From the NCBI RefSeq assembly GCF_000422545.1, contig NZ_AULZ01000026.1:1-45365 (forward strand): DNA of 45,365 nt. Direction: 5' to 3'. How positions within the stretch are numbered: position 1 is the stretch's first letter; each line of letters opens with the position of its first letter. The notes beneath the pieces are model-generated. The model was not told the DNA's origin, made no database searches, and worked only from the letters and a program-made list of their open reading frames with translations. Below are positions 33,460 to 42,172 of this stretch, one piece after another. The translations under genes and the position numbers were made by a program. The stretch comes from Desulfocurvibacter africanus subsp. africanus DSM 2603. GTDB lineage: Bacteria > Desulfobacterota > Desulfovibrionia > Desulfovibrionales > Desulfovibrionaceae.

Positions 33460-33510
33460 TTGTTTCAACGTCATCCGCAATGTGCTGTAAACAGCCTTGC
33501 CGGCAAATCT

Positions 33511-33636
33511 AGAGCATTTTGCTTTTGAAAATGCTCTGCAAGCCATGCATCAGCATGGCTTGCCGCCGCGTAGGCGTAGGCGCAATTCACTTGCGCCGTA
33601 TACGCCGGAGCGGGCGTCTTAAAAACAATCTGCTCT
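33511..33636 (+). repeat. Dispersed repeat R1, copy D (full length)
   Basis: A 126-base copy from AGAGCATTTTGC to CAATCTGCTCT. The second hairpin has changed its loop (GCCATGCATCAGCATGGC), keeping the stem intact. The gap 33352-33798 holds R2, R1 and the chemoreceptor terminator and no supported gene. Confidence 0.92.
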
Positions 33637-33735
33637 AATTGATGCGGCAGGGCCGCATGGCTTGCGAGTCAAACGCCTTTGCAGGTTTGAATTTTTGGGA
33701 GTCGCCGTGGCCGCTTCCGAAAAATCGCTGCGATA

Positions 33736-33771
33736 ACGAAAGGCCCTTGCGCTGACGCAAGGGCCTTTCGT
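33736..33771 (-). terminator. Terminator of the chemoreceptor gene
   Basis: ACGAAAGGCCCTTGCG, a CTGA loop and the perfect complement: a 16-bp stem 27 bases past the stop of the minus-strand gene at 33799. The A/T-flanked stem suits termination in either direction. Confidence 0.8.
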
Positions 33772-33798
33772 GCAATCATGCGCTACAGCAGATGGCAG

Positions 33799-35823
33799 CT
33801 AGCGCTGCATGCGTTGAATGAGTCCGCGAATGTCCGAGGCCAGTGACGCCAACTGGTTTACGGCCTTGGATGATTGATTCATGGCCTCCGCGGTGTCCAC
33901 CGATATGCGGTTGATCTCCTCGAATGTCTTGCTGATCTGCTCGCTGGCGGAAGACTGCTCCTCCGAGGACGTGGCAATGGCGCGTACCTTGTCCGCGGTG
34001 TCCTCGATGAGCGAGACGATCTCCTTGAGCGCTCCCCCTGCCTTTTCCGCAAGCGTGGTGGCCTGATCGACGGACTGGCTGGCGGTCTCCATGGTGTTGA
34101 TGTTGTCCGTCGTGCCGCCCTGGATCGACTTGATGGCCTGGCCGACCTCCTTGGTCGCGTTCATGGTCTTTTCCGCGAGCTTGCGAACCTCGTCGGCCAC
34201 GACCGCGAAACCCCGCCCGGCCTCGCCGGCCCTGGCTGCCTCGATGGCCGCATTGAGCGCCAGCAGGTTGGTCTGGTCGGCGATGTCATCAATAACGTTC
34301 ATGATGGCGCCGATGTCCTCGGCCTGCCTGCCAAGCTTGGACAAGCTTTCCCGCATGGCCGTGGTTTGCGTATGCACCTCGAAAATGGCTTGCATGGCTC
34401 GCTCTACCACTTGCGCGCCATCCTGGGCTCTGCCTCGGGCCATGTCTGCTCCGTTGGCTACATCCGAGGCGTTGCGGGCCACCTCGAGAACCGAGGCGTT
34501 CATTTGCTCCATGGCCGTAGCGGCTTCGGTGGTTCTGGCGCTCTGATCCCCGGTCCCTCTGCTGGATTGCTCGACCTGCACCGAAAGCTCCTCGGAGGCC
34601 GAGGTCAGGTTCTCGATCACTTCCTCAAGCTGGCGCGTGGCTTCGAGAACGCCCTCGCGCCTGGCGGCTTCCGCCCGCAAGTTGGCCTCCTCGGCCTCAC
34701 GTACGGCCGCATTGGCCCGCACGGTCTCATCCCGGGCTATGCGTGTCTGTGCCCGCGCTTCCTCCAGACCTTTTTCAAGATCCCGGACCATGTCGCGCAA
34801 GGCGCTCGCCAACTCGCCAACCTCGTCCTTTCTGTCTATGCGCAGCGTCTCGTCCAGTTTGCCGCCGGCGACCTTTCGCGCGAAATCGACACAAGCCAGG
34901 ACCGGCTGGAGGATGACGCGCCCCACAAGCACCCAGATGAGGACCATGAATGCCGCGGCGCAAATGGCGGCGATGAGGGTGCTGCGCGTCGTGGCCGAGG
35001 AGAGGTGGGCGAGCATGTCCTCCAGGGGCGTCACCATGACGAAGGTCCAGCCTGTCAGGCTGTCCTTCTGCACGACAGCGACCCTGCGCCGGCCGTCCTC
35101 GTCATACTCCAGGATATTCCTATCCGTGGCGGCCAGGATTTGGCGCCCCCAGGAGGTCTCGGCGATGTCCTTCTTCATGACCAGGGCCTTGTCGGGGTGA
35201 GCCAGGGCCGTGCCGTCCTTGTCCAGGATGAAGATGAAGCCAGTGGAGCCGATCTTGGTCTGAGTGATCGACTTGGTCAGATAGTCCAGGTCGAGCGCTA
35301 TATTGACTGCGCCTCTGACCGTGTCCCTGGCGTCCACGATTGGTTGGACAAGAGGCACGATGGCAGTGCCCGTGGTCTTGCTGGTGATGGCCGTGGAGAT
35401 GATGTCGCGTGTTCCAGACATGTACTTCTGGTAGTATGCTCTGTCCTTGAAACTCGTCCCCTCCTGCCCGGAGCTGGAGATTACGAGATTGCCGTTAGTA
35501 TCCAGTATATTAATGGATTCTATTCCATTCAAAACCTTCTGAGTGAAGGCCATGAAGCTCTCGGCATCGTAAGTTCCATCTCCCTGCACAGCCCTCAGGG
35601 CTGAAAAGTCGTTGGCCAGATTGGATGCGGCCTTGAGCTTCTGGGTAATATCATCGCGCATGTCCCGGAGAACTGCATCTCCAAGGAGAGTCATGTCCTC
35701 TCGCATCGTGTCATGAAATGCGGATGTCATGCTGAAATGGTTGATCAAAACCAACAACGACATGCCCATGAATATGAGTGTAATCGTCGGAATTAAGAAT
35801 TTGGACTTGATACGCAGAGCCAT
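33799..35823 (-). CDS. Methyl-accepting chemotaxis protein with Cache sensor
   Basis: The 674-residue receptor has an N-terminal membrane helix (about residues 9-31), a periplasmic Cache-type sensor (about 35-275; [24 protein letters not shown]), a second helix (about 285-305), a HAMP domain and a long cytoplasmic signalling coiled coil. The hairpin-tip signature [17 protein letters not shown], followed by [18 protein letters not shown], is intact. There is no C-terminal CheR-docking pentapeptide. I chose the ATG at 35823 because GGGAGG lies six bases upstream. It stands alone, with its own terminator. The Cache ligand is unknown; small organic acids or amino acids are common for the type. 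Confidence 0.92.
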   Translation of the reverse strand: MALRIKSKFLIPTITLIFMGMSLLVLINHFSMTSAFHDTMREDMTLLGDAVLRDMRDDITQKLKAASNLANDFSALRAVQGDGTYDAESFMAFTQKVLNGIESINILDTNGNLVISSSGQEGTSFKDRAYYQKYMSGTRDIISTAITSKTTGTAIVPLVQPIVDARDTVRGAVNIALDLDYLTKSITQTKIGSTGFIFILDKDGTALAHPDKALVMKKDIAETSWGRQILAATDRNILEYDEDGRRRVAVVQKDSLTGWTFVMVTPLEDMLAHLSSATTRSTLIAAICAAAFMVLIWVLVGRVILQPVLACVDFARKVAGGKLDETLRIDRKDEVGELASALRDMVRDLEKGLEEARAQTRIARDETVRANAAVREAEEANLRAEAARREGVLEATRQLEEVIENLTSASEELSVQVEQSSRGTGDQSARTTEAATAMEQMNASVLEVARNASDVANGADMARGRAQDGAQVVERAMQAIFEVHTQTTAMRESLSKLGRQAEDIGAIMNVIDDIADQTNLLALNAAIEAARAGEAGRGFAVVADEVRKLAEKTMNATKEVGQAIKSIQGGTTDNINTMETASQSVDQATTLAEKAGGALKEIVSLIEDTADKVRAIATSSEEQSSASEQISKTFEEINRISVDTAEAMNQSSKAVNQLASLASDIRGLIQRMQR

Positions 35824-36672
35824 TTGCAACCTCCCCCCTGTTGCCGCAAAAAATCAGGATAACCAAGGCACTTGGAGCTAAAAACATTGAAATAATGCCG
35901 GCGAAGACATTCAAAAATCGGGCCTGACAACTATCAGCCAAGAGTTGGTTTCATAAGTCCCAGGCAATTCCTACGGAGATTGGAATCGTTCGTATTATCT
36001 GAGGCTTTCTGGCTTATGAAGCCACTTTAAAAGGGTGCTCCTGTAGGAACAAGCTGTCTGCGAGGCTGACTCTGCCATAGCAGTAATCAGCTACAATAGT
36101 CTGTTCAATAGACTGTTGTGTCGTTGAGATGATCGTAATAGAAAGCAACTTAATAATTTAGGATGAGTCTATAAGCTGTTTGAATCAACCTTTCAGATAG
36201 CTGCTTTGATTGAAGCACGCTTAAGGTTTTTAACAGACTATCTTATTAATATATAAGGAAAAAGAACTGACCACGACAAGCATGTAAATGCAGAAGCTGC
36301 TTGATAATAACCACTTCGGCCTTTTCTCTTCTGGGTGATCCACATAAAGTTCATTCCGCTGACCGAGGAAAGCAAGGTCATAAAGTAGGGCGGACTTGGC
36401 GAGGAGCAGATCGGCGCTCATCGGCAGGCCGAAGCCGCGAGGAAGGACGTGCGTATGAAGCGAGTTCAGGGCAAAGAGAAGAGCGAGGTCCACTTGCCTT
36501 GCTCGCTATTCTGCATACGGCGACGCATAGAGGTGGTCTGTAGCCATGTACGGCTCTGACATGGGCCTGTTTGATATCAAGAGGCTCCTTCGCCAGCAGA
36601 GTCTGGCCACGACACAACAAACCAATCCGTGGCTTATCGACTCGTCACTGCGCAAGCCCGCCTGGATCAGTA
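35824..36672. other. Long AT-rich intergenic region
   Basis: About 850 bases, markedly AT-rich up to 36300, with no gene I can support. Possible reading frames (minus 36230-36493 from GTG, plus 36546-36693 from ATG after AGAGGTGG) have no recognisable similarity. It may hold the chemoreceptor promoter and decayed genes. Confidence 0.4.
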
Positions 36673-37200
36673 TCACTCTTTCAAGGACTTGAGCGGAATC
36701 GCTTCCGCGAGGCGCACGCGCACCAGGGCGTTTGCCTTGTTCTCCATCTGGTAAAAGCGAATCAACTTGTCAGGTGGCAGAATTCCACTGAATGTATCCA
36801 GATTGTTCTCCTTGATCTCCAAGGCCTTCTTTTCCATGTCGAAGGACTGGCGTATCAATGAAACAGCATCCTGCTTGCCGGTTGTTTTCTGCTCTTCCAG
36901 AATGCCGAGTTGCTCTATCAGCCCAAGAAGCCAGGAATTCACCTCATACATCTCGGAATGATAGCGATTGTACGCCGGCCAAAACGACTTGCTCTCTTCC
37001 TCGGTCAAGTTCAACTCGGACTGCAGCAGATCCTTGTACTCCGCTTGGTAGATAGTCCTGATCATCTCAACCGCATCATTGATGTTCATCTCTTCGTCGC
37101 CTGCAGGGGGGCTTTCTTTGGAAGCAGCCCATGCGCCGACATTAAAGAGGCAGGAAAACAAGGACAGCAGCACCACGATAAGCCAATTTTTCCAATTCAT
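36673..37200 (-). CDS. Periplasmic helical protein of unknown function (Spy/CpxP-like pattern)
   Basis: A 175-residue protein with a Sec signal peptide (likely cleavage after AWA, residue 25). The mature part is entirely helical and charged; LNLTEEESKSFWPAYNRYHSEM and ILPPDKLIRFYQMENK recall the LTxxQ-type repeats of small periplasmic stress proteins, but the assignment is by pattern only. GGAGG lies six bases upstream of the ATG. It follows the MscS gene by 11 bases, so it belongs to that operon. It is more AT-rich than the channel gene. Confidence 0.7.
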   Translation of the reverse strand: MNWKNWLIVVLLSLFSCLFNVGAWAASKESPPAGDEEMNINDAVEMIRTIYQAEYKDLLQSELNLTEEESKSFWPAYNRYHSEMYEVNSWLLGLIEQLGILEEQKTTGKQDAVSLIRQSFDMEKKALEIKENNLDTFSGILPPDKLIRFYQMENKANALVRVRLAEAIPLKSLKE

Positions 37201-37211
37201 GACTCCCTCCT

Positions 37212-39515
37212 TTACGACTTTTTATCCTTTTTGGCCTCGCCTTGAGGCAGCTTCTGCTCCAGCGCGGATTCCGCGGCCGCGCCCATGATTCCCATGTCCA
37301 AATCCTTGCCCGCTGTGCCACGGTATGATTCGGGGATGTGGATGGTAACCTTGCGCGGAGCGAACTCGATGCCGTTTTTGGCGAATTCATGTTGGATGTG
37401 CTTGAAGACTTCCCGCCGCAGGATGAACTGGTCGTGCGGCCTGCTCTTGAACTTGACGCGCAGGATCATCGCCGAATCGTCAATCTCGCGAACGCCTTGC
37501 GACTTGACCGGCGCGAGGAACTTGGGTCCGAGCTCCGGGTCCTCGGCCAGCTTTTGGCCGAGCTTCTTCATTACCTTGCGGACCCTCTCCAGGTCCGTGT
37601 CGTAGGGCACGCGCAGATCGAGCTTCATGATGGCCCAGTCGCGGCTGTAGTTGGTGATGGCGCCGAGCGAGCCGTAGGGGATGGTCAGCAGCTTGCCGCG
37701 CGGATGGCGCAGTTTGAGGGAGCGCACGGAGATGTGCACCACCGTGCCCTTGCTGGCGTCGGCCTCGATGTATTCTCCCAGGCGAAAAGCGTCGTCGAGC
37801 AGGAAGAAGACCCCGGAGAGGATGTCCTTGACCAGGGCCTGGGCTCCGAAGCCGATGGCCAGGCCGACGATGCCCGCGCCTGCGAGCAGGGGGCCCACGT
37901 CGAGGCCCAGGGCCGAGAGCAGAATGAGCGCCGTGGAGATGAGGATGACGGCGAGGATGAACTTGCGGGCCAAGGTCAGGAGCGTTGTCTTGCGAGAGCC
38001 GCCGGTGCCCATCTCTTCCACGTCCTCGCGCTCCTCGCCCTCCTCGCGGGTCTCGTCCGTCAGTCGCCGGTCGATGGCCGAGCGGACCCATTCCCATATG
38101 AACCAGCCTAGCACGGCTGTCGCCACGATGCTGAAGACCATCCTGGATATGGCGGCCTCGAAGGAGAAACGCACGCCCCAGATCCACAGCAGCAGGAACA
38201 CGAAGGCCACGGCCAGCAGGGCTCTCAAGCCGCTCATGAGATGCGCGGCATGTATGCTCAGTAGCGCCAGCCCCTCGGCCTCGGCGGCGGTCTTCTCGGC
38301 CAGCGCCGTTTGGATGGTGGTGCGTAGCGCCGTATCGGCCGCGATGAAGGCCGGGATGCAGGCCAGGCTCCACAGCATGGCCCACCGGAGCTCATGTCTG
38401 CCCAGCAGCGCGCTTGCCACGTAAGCCACGAGCATGGCGAAGATAAAGGCCGTTGCCGGGATACGCCAATCCCGGAGCCATTTTGTTTTGGAGACTGGCG
38501 GTCCGGTGGGAGGCGGTTTTGCCATCCCGCTGGAAATGGCCGGTCTCGGTGAGGTCCAGACCAAGGCCATGAGAATGCCCAAGGAGAGGCACATCTCAAG
38601 AATTGTAAGCAGCAGGTAGACTTGGTCGCTCAAGCCGTAGGTGCGCAGCAGCTGTATGAAATTGTAGGAAAAGACCGTCACGACGAAAAAGGCGGTGATC
38701 CACGAGAACAGGTGTCGGGCAAAGGGCTGAGAGCAAGGCAATAGCCTGAGGTTTGGCCTGGAGGGCATGAGCAGGAGCCACGCGGCAAGGAGAACGAGGC
38801 GCAGCCAGAGCAGCGGGAGCGCATATAACAGGGCCAACCGGCGCGAGAGCCCTGCATCGGGCAGGATCAGGACGATCAGGGTCAGGGCAACGAGCATGAA
38901 AACGGCGATTCGGCTTATGTGCACGATGGCCAGGCCGAAGGTGCGCGGCAAAATTAGCAAAGGAACGCCCGCAGGCCCCTTGAGCCATTTCGTCACGGGC
39001 CGAAGCAGGCGGGCATAGGCCAGTTCGGCCGCGAAGCCGAGAAGATAAACCACGACAATTGAGCCTACGGCCGCGATCAGCCGGCCGATTCCACCGCTAC
39101 CCGACATCCTGCCAAGGGCCAGGGAGATTTCCCGCCCTGCACTCTGGAAGCCTGATAGGGCGAAGGCAAAGCGCTGGGTCAGGGTCTGTGCGACGTGTTC
39201 AGCTTCGGAAACGCCTTGGGCCAGATGCTGCTCCAGACGGCCAGGGGGCAGGGCGTGTGCCATGCCCTCGACTTCCGTAATGCCTTCTTCCACAAGCCGC
39301 TCCACCGTACCCTCCGGCGTTGCGCTTGGAGTGGCGGGAGTCCGTGGCGCTTCTTGCGCTTCCTGCTTTGCCGCGACGGTCGAGGAACCGGTTTGGACCG
39401 TCCTTGCCTTGGGCCAGTGTGGCGGAAGCGGACTCGCCGCGGCTGTAAACCCCAGCAGCATTAGTCCCAGCCCCAGCAGGATAATGCTTGTGACTTGCTG
39501 GCCCGTTAACCTCAT
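37212..39515 (-). CDS. Large mechanosensitive channel, MscS family
   Basis: The 767-residue protein has a signal-like N-terminus, a periplasmic region (about 30-140), many membrane helices (about 145-600) and a C-terminal MscS core. The pore helix GAGIVGLAIGFGAQALVKDILSG and the beta domain after it (FLLDDAFRLGEYIEA, IPYGSLGAITNYSRD) are clear; the cytoplasmic cage follows. This is the YbiO/MscK-like large subclass, which opens under membrane tension to release osmolytes. I chose the ATG at 39515 because GGGAG lies seven bases upstream; the longer open frame is not similar. It is followed at 11 bases by the small periplasmic protein gene. Confidence 0.92.
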   Translation of the reverse strand: MRLTGQQVTSIILLGLGLMLLGFTAAASPLPPHWPKARTVQTGSSTVAAKQEAQEAPRTPATPSATPEGTVERLVEEGITEVEGMAHALPPGRLEQHLAQGVSEAEHVAQTLTQRFAFALSGFQSAGREISLALGRMSGSGGIGRLIAAVGSIVVVYLLGFAAELAYARLLRPVTKWLKGPAGVPLLILPRTFGLAIVHISRIAVFMLVALTLIVLILPDAGLSRRLALLYALPLLWLRLVLLAAWLLLMPSRPNLRLLPCSQPFARHLFSWITAFFVVTVFSYNFIQLLRTYGLSDQVYLLLTILEMCLSLGILMALVWTSPRPAISSGMAKPPPTGPPVSKTKWLRDWRIPATAFIFAMLVAYVASALLGRHELRWAMLWSLACIPAFIAADTALRTTIQTALAEKTAAEAEGLALLSIHAAHLMSGLRALLAVAFVFLLLWIWGVRFSFEAAISRMVFSIVATAVLGWFIWEWVRSAIDRRLTDETREEGEEREDVEEMGTGGSRKTTLLTLARKFILAVILISTALILLSALGLDVGPLLAGAGIVGLAIGFGAQALVKDILSGVFFLLDDAFRLGEYIEADASKGTVVHISVRSLKLRHPRGKLLTIPYGSLGAITNYSRDWAIMKLDLRVPYDTDLERVRKVMKKLGQKLAEDPELGPKFLAPVKSQGVREIDDSAMILRVKFKSRPHDQFILRREVFKHIQHEFAKNGIEFAPRKVTIHIPESYRGTAGKDLDMGIMGAAAESALEQKLPQGEAKKDKKS

Positions 39516-39665
39516 GCCGAAGCTCCCGTTCGGGCGCGGGACCCGCCCGTGCCGCTTGCCTGACCCAATCCTCTGCTGGTCGAAAATCGACACGAGCTCC
39601 CACCTTAGGTTCAGCCCTTCAGCGAATGACAGGGACATCGATGCCGGATGTCATCCCTGCCAAAA

Positions 39666-39974
39666 TTACTGGCCAGCCTTCCCTGCGTTGTATCCCTCCT
39701 CGTAGGCCTTTTTCTCGGTATCCTTGTGCTTGCCGTAGAGATATCCGCCCGCAAGGCCCGTTGCGCCGCCGATGGCAGCTCCCATCGCCGCGTTTCCGGC
39801 AAGAGCCCCGATTGCGGCGCCGCCCGCGGCGCCGGCTGCTCCGCCGGTCACCGTGCGTTGCTCTGTCTCGGACATTCCGGCGCACCCACTGACCATGAGC
39901 AGGATGGCCAGGAGCATCGTTACCAGCCTCATCCAGGGAAATGCGACTCGAGTTGCGTGCGTTTTTACTTGCAT
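39666..39974 (-). CDS. Glycine-zipper outer-membrane lipoprotein
   Basis: The 102-residue protein has a lipoprotein signal (AILLMVSGC) and a mature part dominated by a glycine zipper (GGAAGAAGGAAIGALAG, AAIGGATGLAGGYLYG), then a charged tail. Such proteins insert into or line the outer membrane; the precise role is unknown. The ATG at 39974 has GGAG eight bases upstream; ATG at 39980 is too close to it. Its start overlaps the stop of the upstream Rap1a/Tai-like gene, so the two are coupled. Confidence 0.82.
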   Translation of the reverse strand: MQVKTHATRVAFPWMRLVTMLLAILLMVSGCAGMSETEQRTVTGGAAGAAGGAAIGALAGNAAMGAAIGGATGLAGGYLYGKHKDTEKKAYEEGYNAGKAGQ

Positions 39975-40345
39975 GGCCATGTCTCCGTCAGGAATCGGAA
40001 TTCTGTTTCGACAGGCAGCTCATTCATATACTGCGGATGCGCCTTGGCCCACTCGATGAACATGGAAACTACCGCCTCCCGTGAAGGAGGAGGCTCCGGC
40101 GGGCAAACCAGCGGTTCTGCGTCCGGGCCAGCAGTAGAGGCTTTGTAATAATGGTAAGCCCCCACAAGATAGCCGTGGCAGAAATGAATAGCCTCCTCAT
40201 CGAGTTCGTCGCTTTCCGATACAGTGCAGAGATCGATCAGATCTTCAGTTGTCTTGACCAGGAAGTCTTCCTCGGTCACTGCGCTCACTGGTTGGGACAG
40301 AACCGATAAAAGCAGGCCAACCGAAAGCAATAGTTTCCAGCACAT
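39965..40345 (-). CDS. Rap1a/Tai-like secreted protein
   Basis: The 126-residue protein has a signal peptide (cleavage about after VSA, residue 22) and the pattern of the Rap1a/Tai family: TTEDLIDLC, FCHGYLVGAYHYY, VCPPE, a VSMFIEWAKAHPQYMN helix and a terminal WPC. Cys residues would form disulfides in the periplasm. Founding members are immunity proteins against type VI secretion amidases, but many relatives occur without any effector. None is seen here, so the role is open. AGGAGG lies ten bases upstream of the ATG. Confidence 0.72.
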   Translation of the reverse strand: MCWKLLLSVGLLLSVLSQPVSAVTEEDFLVKTTEDLIDLCTVSESDELDEEAIHFCHGYLVGAYHYYKASTAGPDAEPLVCPPEPPPSREAVVSMFIEWAKAHPQYMNELPVETEFRFLTETWPCK

Positions 40346-40522
40346 GCCGTACTTGCCTCCTTTACTTATGATTCTAAGCCGTTCCGTAGTCCCCTAGTCA
40401 TTTACATATCGACCAAAAGCCAGCCAACGAATAACTGCGGTATGGTTTTCCAGTATAAATCAATTTTACATTACACCTGTACAAGCAGAAGAATAATTAT
40501 ATTTCCCAAGCGAATTAAAAAA

Positions 40523-40560
40523 CTCCTCGGCCTCTTTACGATCGGAAAAAGGCCGAGGAG
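40523..40560. terminator. Terminator-like hairpin
   Basis: CTCCTCGGCCT and AGGCCGAGGAG form an 11-bp perfect stem, with TGTCTTT after it on the plus strand. No gene ends right beside it on either strand; it lies between the Rap1a-like gene and the tRNA relic. Confidence 0.5.
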
Positions 40561-40649
40561 TGTCTTTATAAATGCCGGTTAAGGCATTGCGGCAGGAACA
40601 CGTAAACAAAAAAGGACTTGGGATTAAGCCGAAACCCTTAAATTTCATT

Positions 40650-40718
40650 TGGAGTCCCAAGGGAATTTGAACCACTGTCGCCTGCGTGAAAGCTGAGCTT
40701 TTACAGCTTGGGTGTCCT
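40650..40718 (-). pseudogene. tRNA-Glu(UUC) relic
   Basis: On the minus strand, from the anticodon loop CTTTCAC to the 3' end TGGGACTCCA, the sequence follows a tRNA-Glu: CGCAGGCGACAG, then TTCAAAT T-loop and encoded CCA. The D-arm end AGGACACC is also present. But about 15 extra bases lie between ACACC and the anticodon loop, one T-stem pair is broken, and no 5' acceptor strand GTCCCA-like sequence is found upstream. So it is not a working tRNA. It may mark an old integration event, as tRNA 3' halves often do. Confidence 0.55.
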
Positions 40719-40901
40719 CTGAAGCGTATGGCCTGCCGCACATTTTCGCGTTGATCATTCTCCCGTAAGCACCAAAGCCGAGTCAGCAATTTCGCATGCC
40801 ATTTACCTTCCGGTTGTTTTCTTCTACAAGGCAGGCCCAGGAAGGCTCTCTCCTGTGATGTTTCGATCGGCAACAACCATCTGTTTTCGCGAGGTGCGCG
40901 C

Positions 40902-42077
40902 ATGAAGATCGCCTCCCGGCTGGCCAGGATCAAGCCTTCGGCCACTCTGGCCCTGAACGCCAAGACGCAGGAAATGCGCGCCCAAGGGCGCAATGTCGTA
41001 TCCCTGGCCGTGGGCGAGCCTGATTTTCCCACTCCCGAGCATATCTGCCGGGCGGCCAAGGAGGCCATCGACGCTGGCTTCACCCGCTATACCGCCGTGC
41101 CGGGCATCCCCGAACTGCGCAAGGCCGTGGCCGCCTATTACGCCACGTTCTACGGCGTCGAAGCTCCCATGGAGTCGACCATGGTCTCCAACGGCGGCAA
41201 ACAGGTGCTCTACAACCTGTTCATGGCCCTGCTGGAGCCAGGCGACGAGGTGCTCGTGCCCACACCCTACTGGGTAAGCTACCCGGCCATGGTCGAGCTG
41301 GCCGATGCCAGGCCCGTGTTCGTCAAGGCCGGGGCAGAGGCCTGCTTCAAGATCACGCCCGAGAGCCTGGAGCGAGCACGCACGTCCCGCACGCGCATGC
41401 TCATCCTCAATACGCCCTCCAACCCAACGGGCTGCCATTACAGCCAGGCCGAACTGGACGCCATCGCCGAGTGGGCCGTGAACCATGACATATTCATCGT
41501 GTCCGACGAGGTTTACGACCGTCTGGTCTATGCTCCGGCACAGCCCAGCTCCCTTGCCGGGCTGTGGAAGCGCTGCCCCGAGCAGGTGGCCATCGTGGGC
41601 GCGCTGTCCAAGACCTTCGCCATGACCGGCTGGCGTCTGGGCTTTGTCCTGGCTCATCCTGACCTGATTAAGACGCTGACCAAGATTCAGGGCCAGTCCA
41701 CTTCCAACGTGTGCTCCATCACCCAGAAAGCCGCATTGGCGGCCCTGACTGGTCCGTGGGATATCGTGGAGGAGATGAAGAAGTCCTTCGTGCGCCGCCG
41801 CGACCTGGTCATGGACGTAATCGCCACTTGGCCCGGAGCCATATGCCCCAAGCCTGACGGGGCGTTTTACGTGTTTCCCAACCTGCGCGCGTTCATGACG
41901 GGCGATACGCCCGATTCGGCCAGCCTGTGCCAGAAGATTCTGGAGCAGGCCGAGGTGGCCCTCGTTCCGGGCTCCGCCTTCGGCGATGACGACTGCGTGC
42001 GTTTCTCCTACGCCTTGGACGATGAGACCCTGGCCCGCTCCATGGACAAGGTGGGCCGAGTGCTTATGAACCGCTGA
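40902..42077 (+). CDS. Pyridoxal-phosphate aminotransferase, aspartate aminotransferase-like
   Basis: The 391-residue class I/II aminotransferase has LAVGEPDFPTPEHI and YTAVPGIPELRKA (substrate-side loop), LNTPSNPTG, VSDEVYDRLVY (Asp binding the PLP ring N) and LSKTFAMTGWRLGF with the Schiff-base Lys and phosphate-binding Arg. This is the subgroup 1-gamma pattern of bacterial aspartate/prephenate aminotransferases. GAGG lies seven bases upstream of the ATG. It is followed by a two-component pair and may share their transcript. Exact amino-group donor and acceptor are uncertain. Confidence 0.9.
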   Translation: MKIASRLARIKPSATLALNAKTQEMRAQGRNVVSLAVGEPDFPTPEHICRAAKEAIDAGFTRYTAVPGIPELRKAVAAYYATFYGVEAPMESTMVSNGGKQVLYNLFMALLEPGDEVLVPTPYWVSYPAMVELADARPVFVKAGAEACFKITPESLERARTSRTRMLILNTPSNPTGCHYSQAELDAIAEWAVNHDIFIVSDEVYDRLVYAPAQPSSLAGLWKRCPEQVAIVGALSKTFAMTGWRLGFVLAHPDLIKTLTKIQGQSTSNVCSITQKAALAALTGPWDIVEEMKKSFVRRRDLVMDVIATWPGAICPKPDGAFYVFPNLRAFMTGDTPDSASLCQKILEQAEVALVPGSAFGDDDCVRFSYALDDETLARSMDKVGRVLMNR

Positions 42078-42172
42078 CGGGCAGGGGCGCCGCCGCTCCG
42101 GCTCCGATGCACGCAACGGACGTTCGCGCCGGGCATTCCCGTATCACGCGACCGTCAGCGCGCCCCTTAGCC

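Noticed and set aside
36230-36493. An 87-codon minus-strand frame from GTG with a C-terminal hydrophobic segment
   Set aside because: Weak start signal, no similarity and an AT-rich decayed setting. It could be a small membrane protein but I cannot support it.
36546-36693. A 48-codon plus-strand frame from ATG with AGAGGTGG upstream
   Set aside because: It runs into the 3' end of the opposite gene at 36673 and shows no recognisable motif; the evidence is too thin to call a gene.
40466-41083. A 205-codon minus-strand frame across the tRNA relic and the start of the aminotransferase gene
   Set aside because: It covers a hairpin, the tRNA-Glu relic and the antisense of a real gene; its composition changes along its length and no motif is present.
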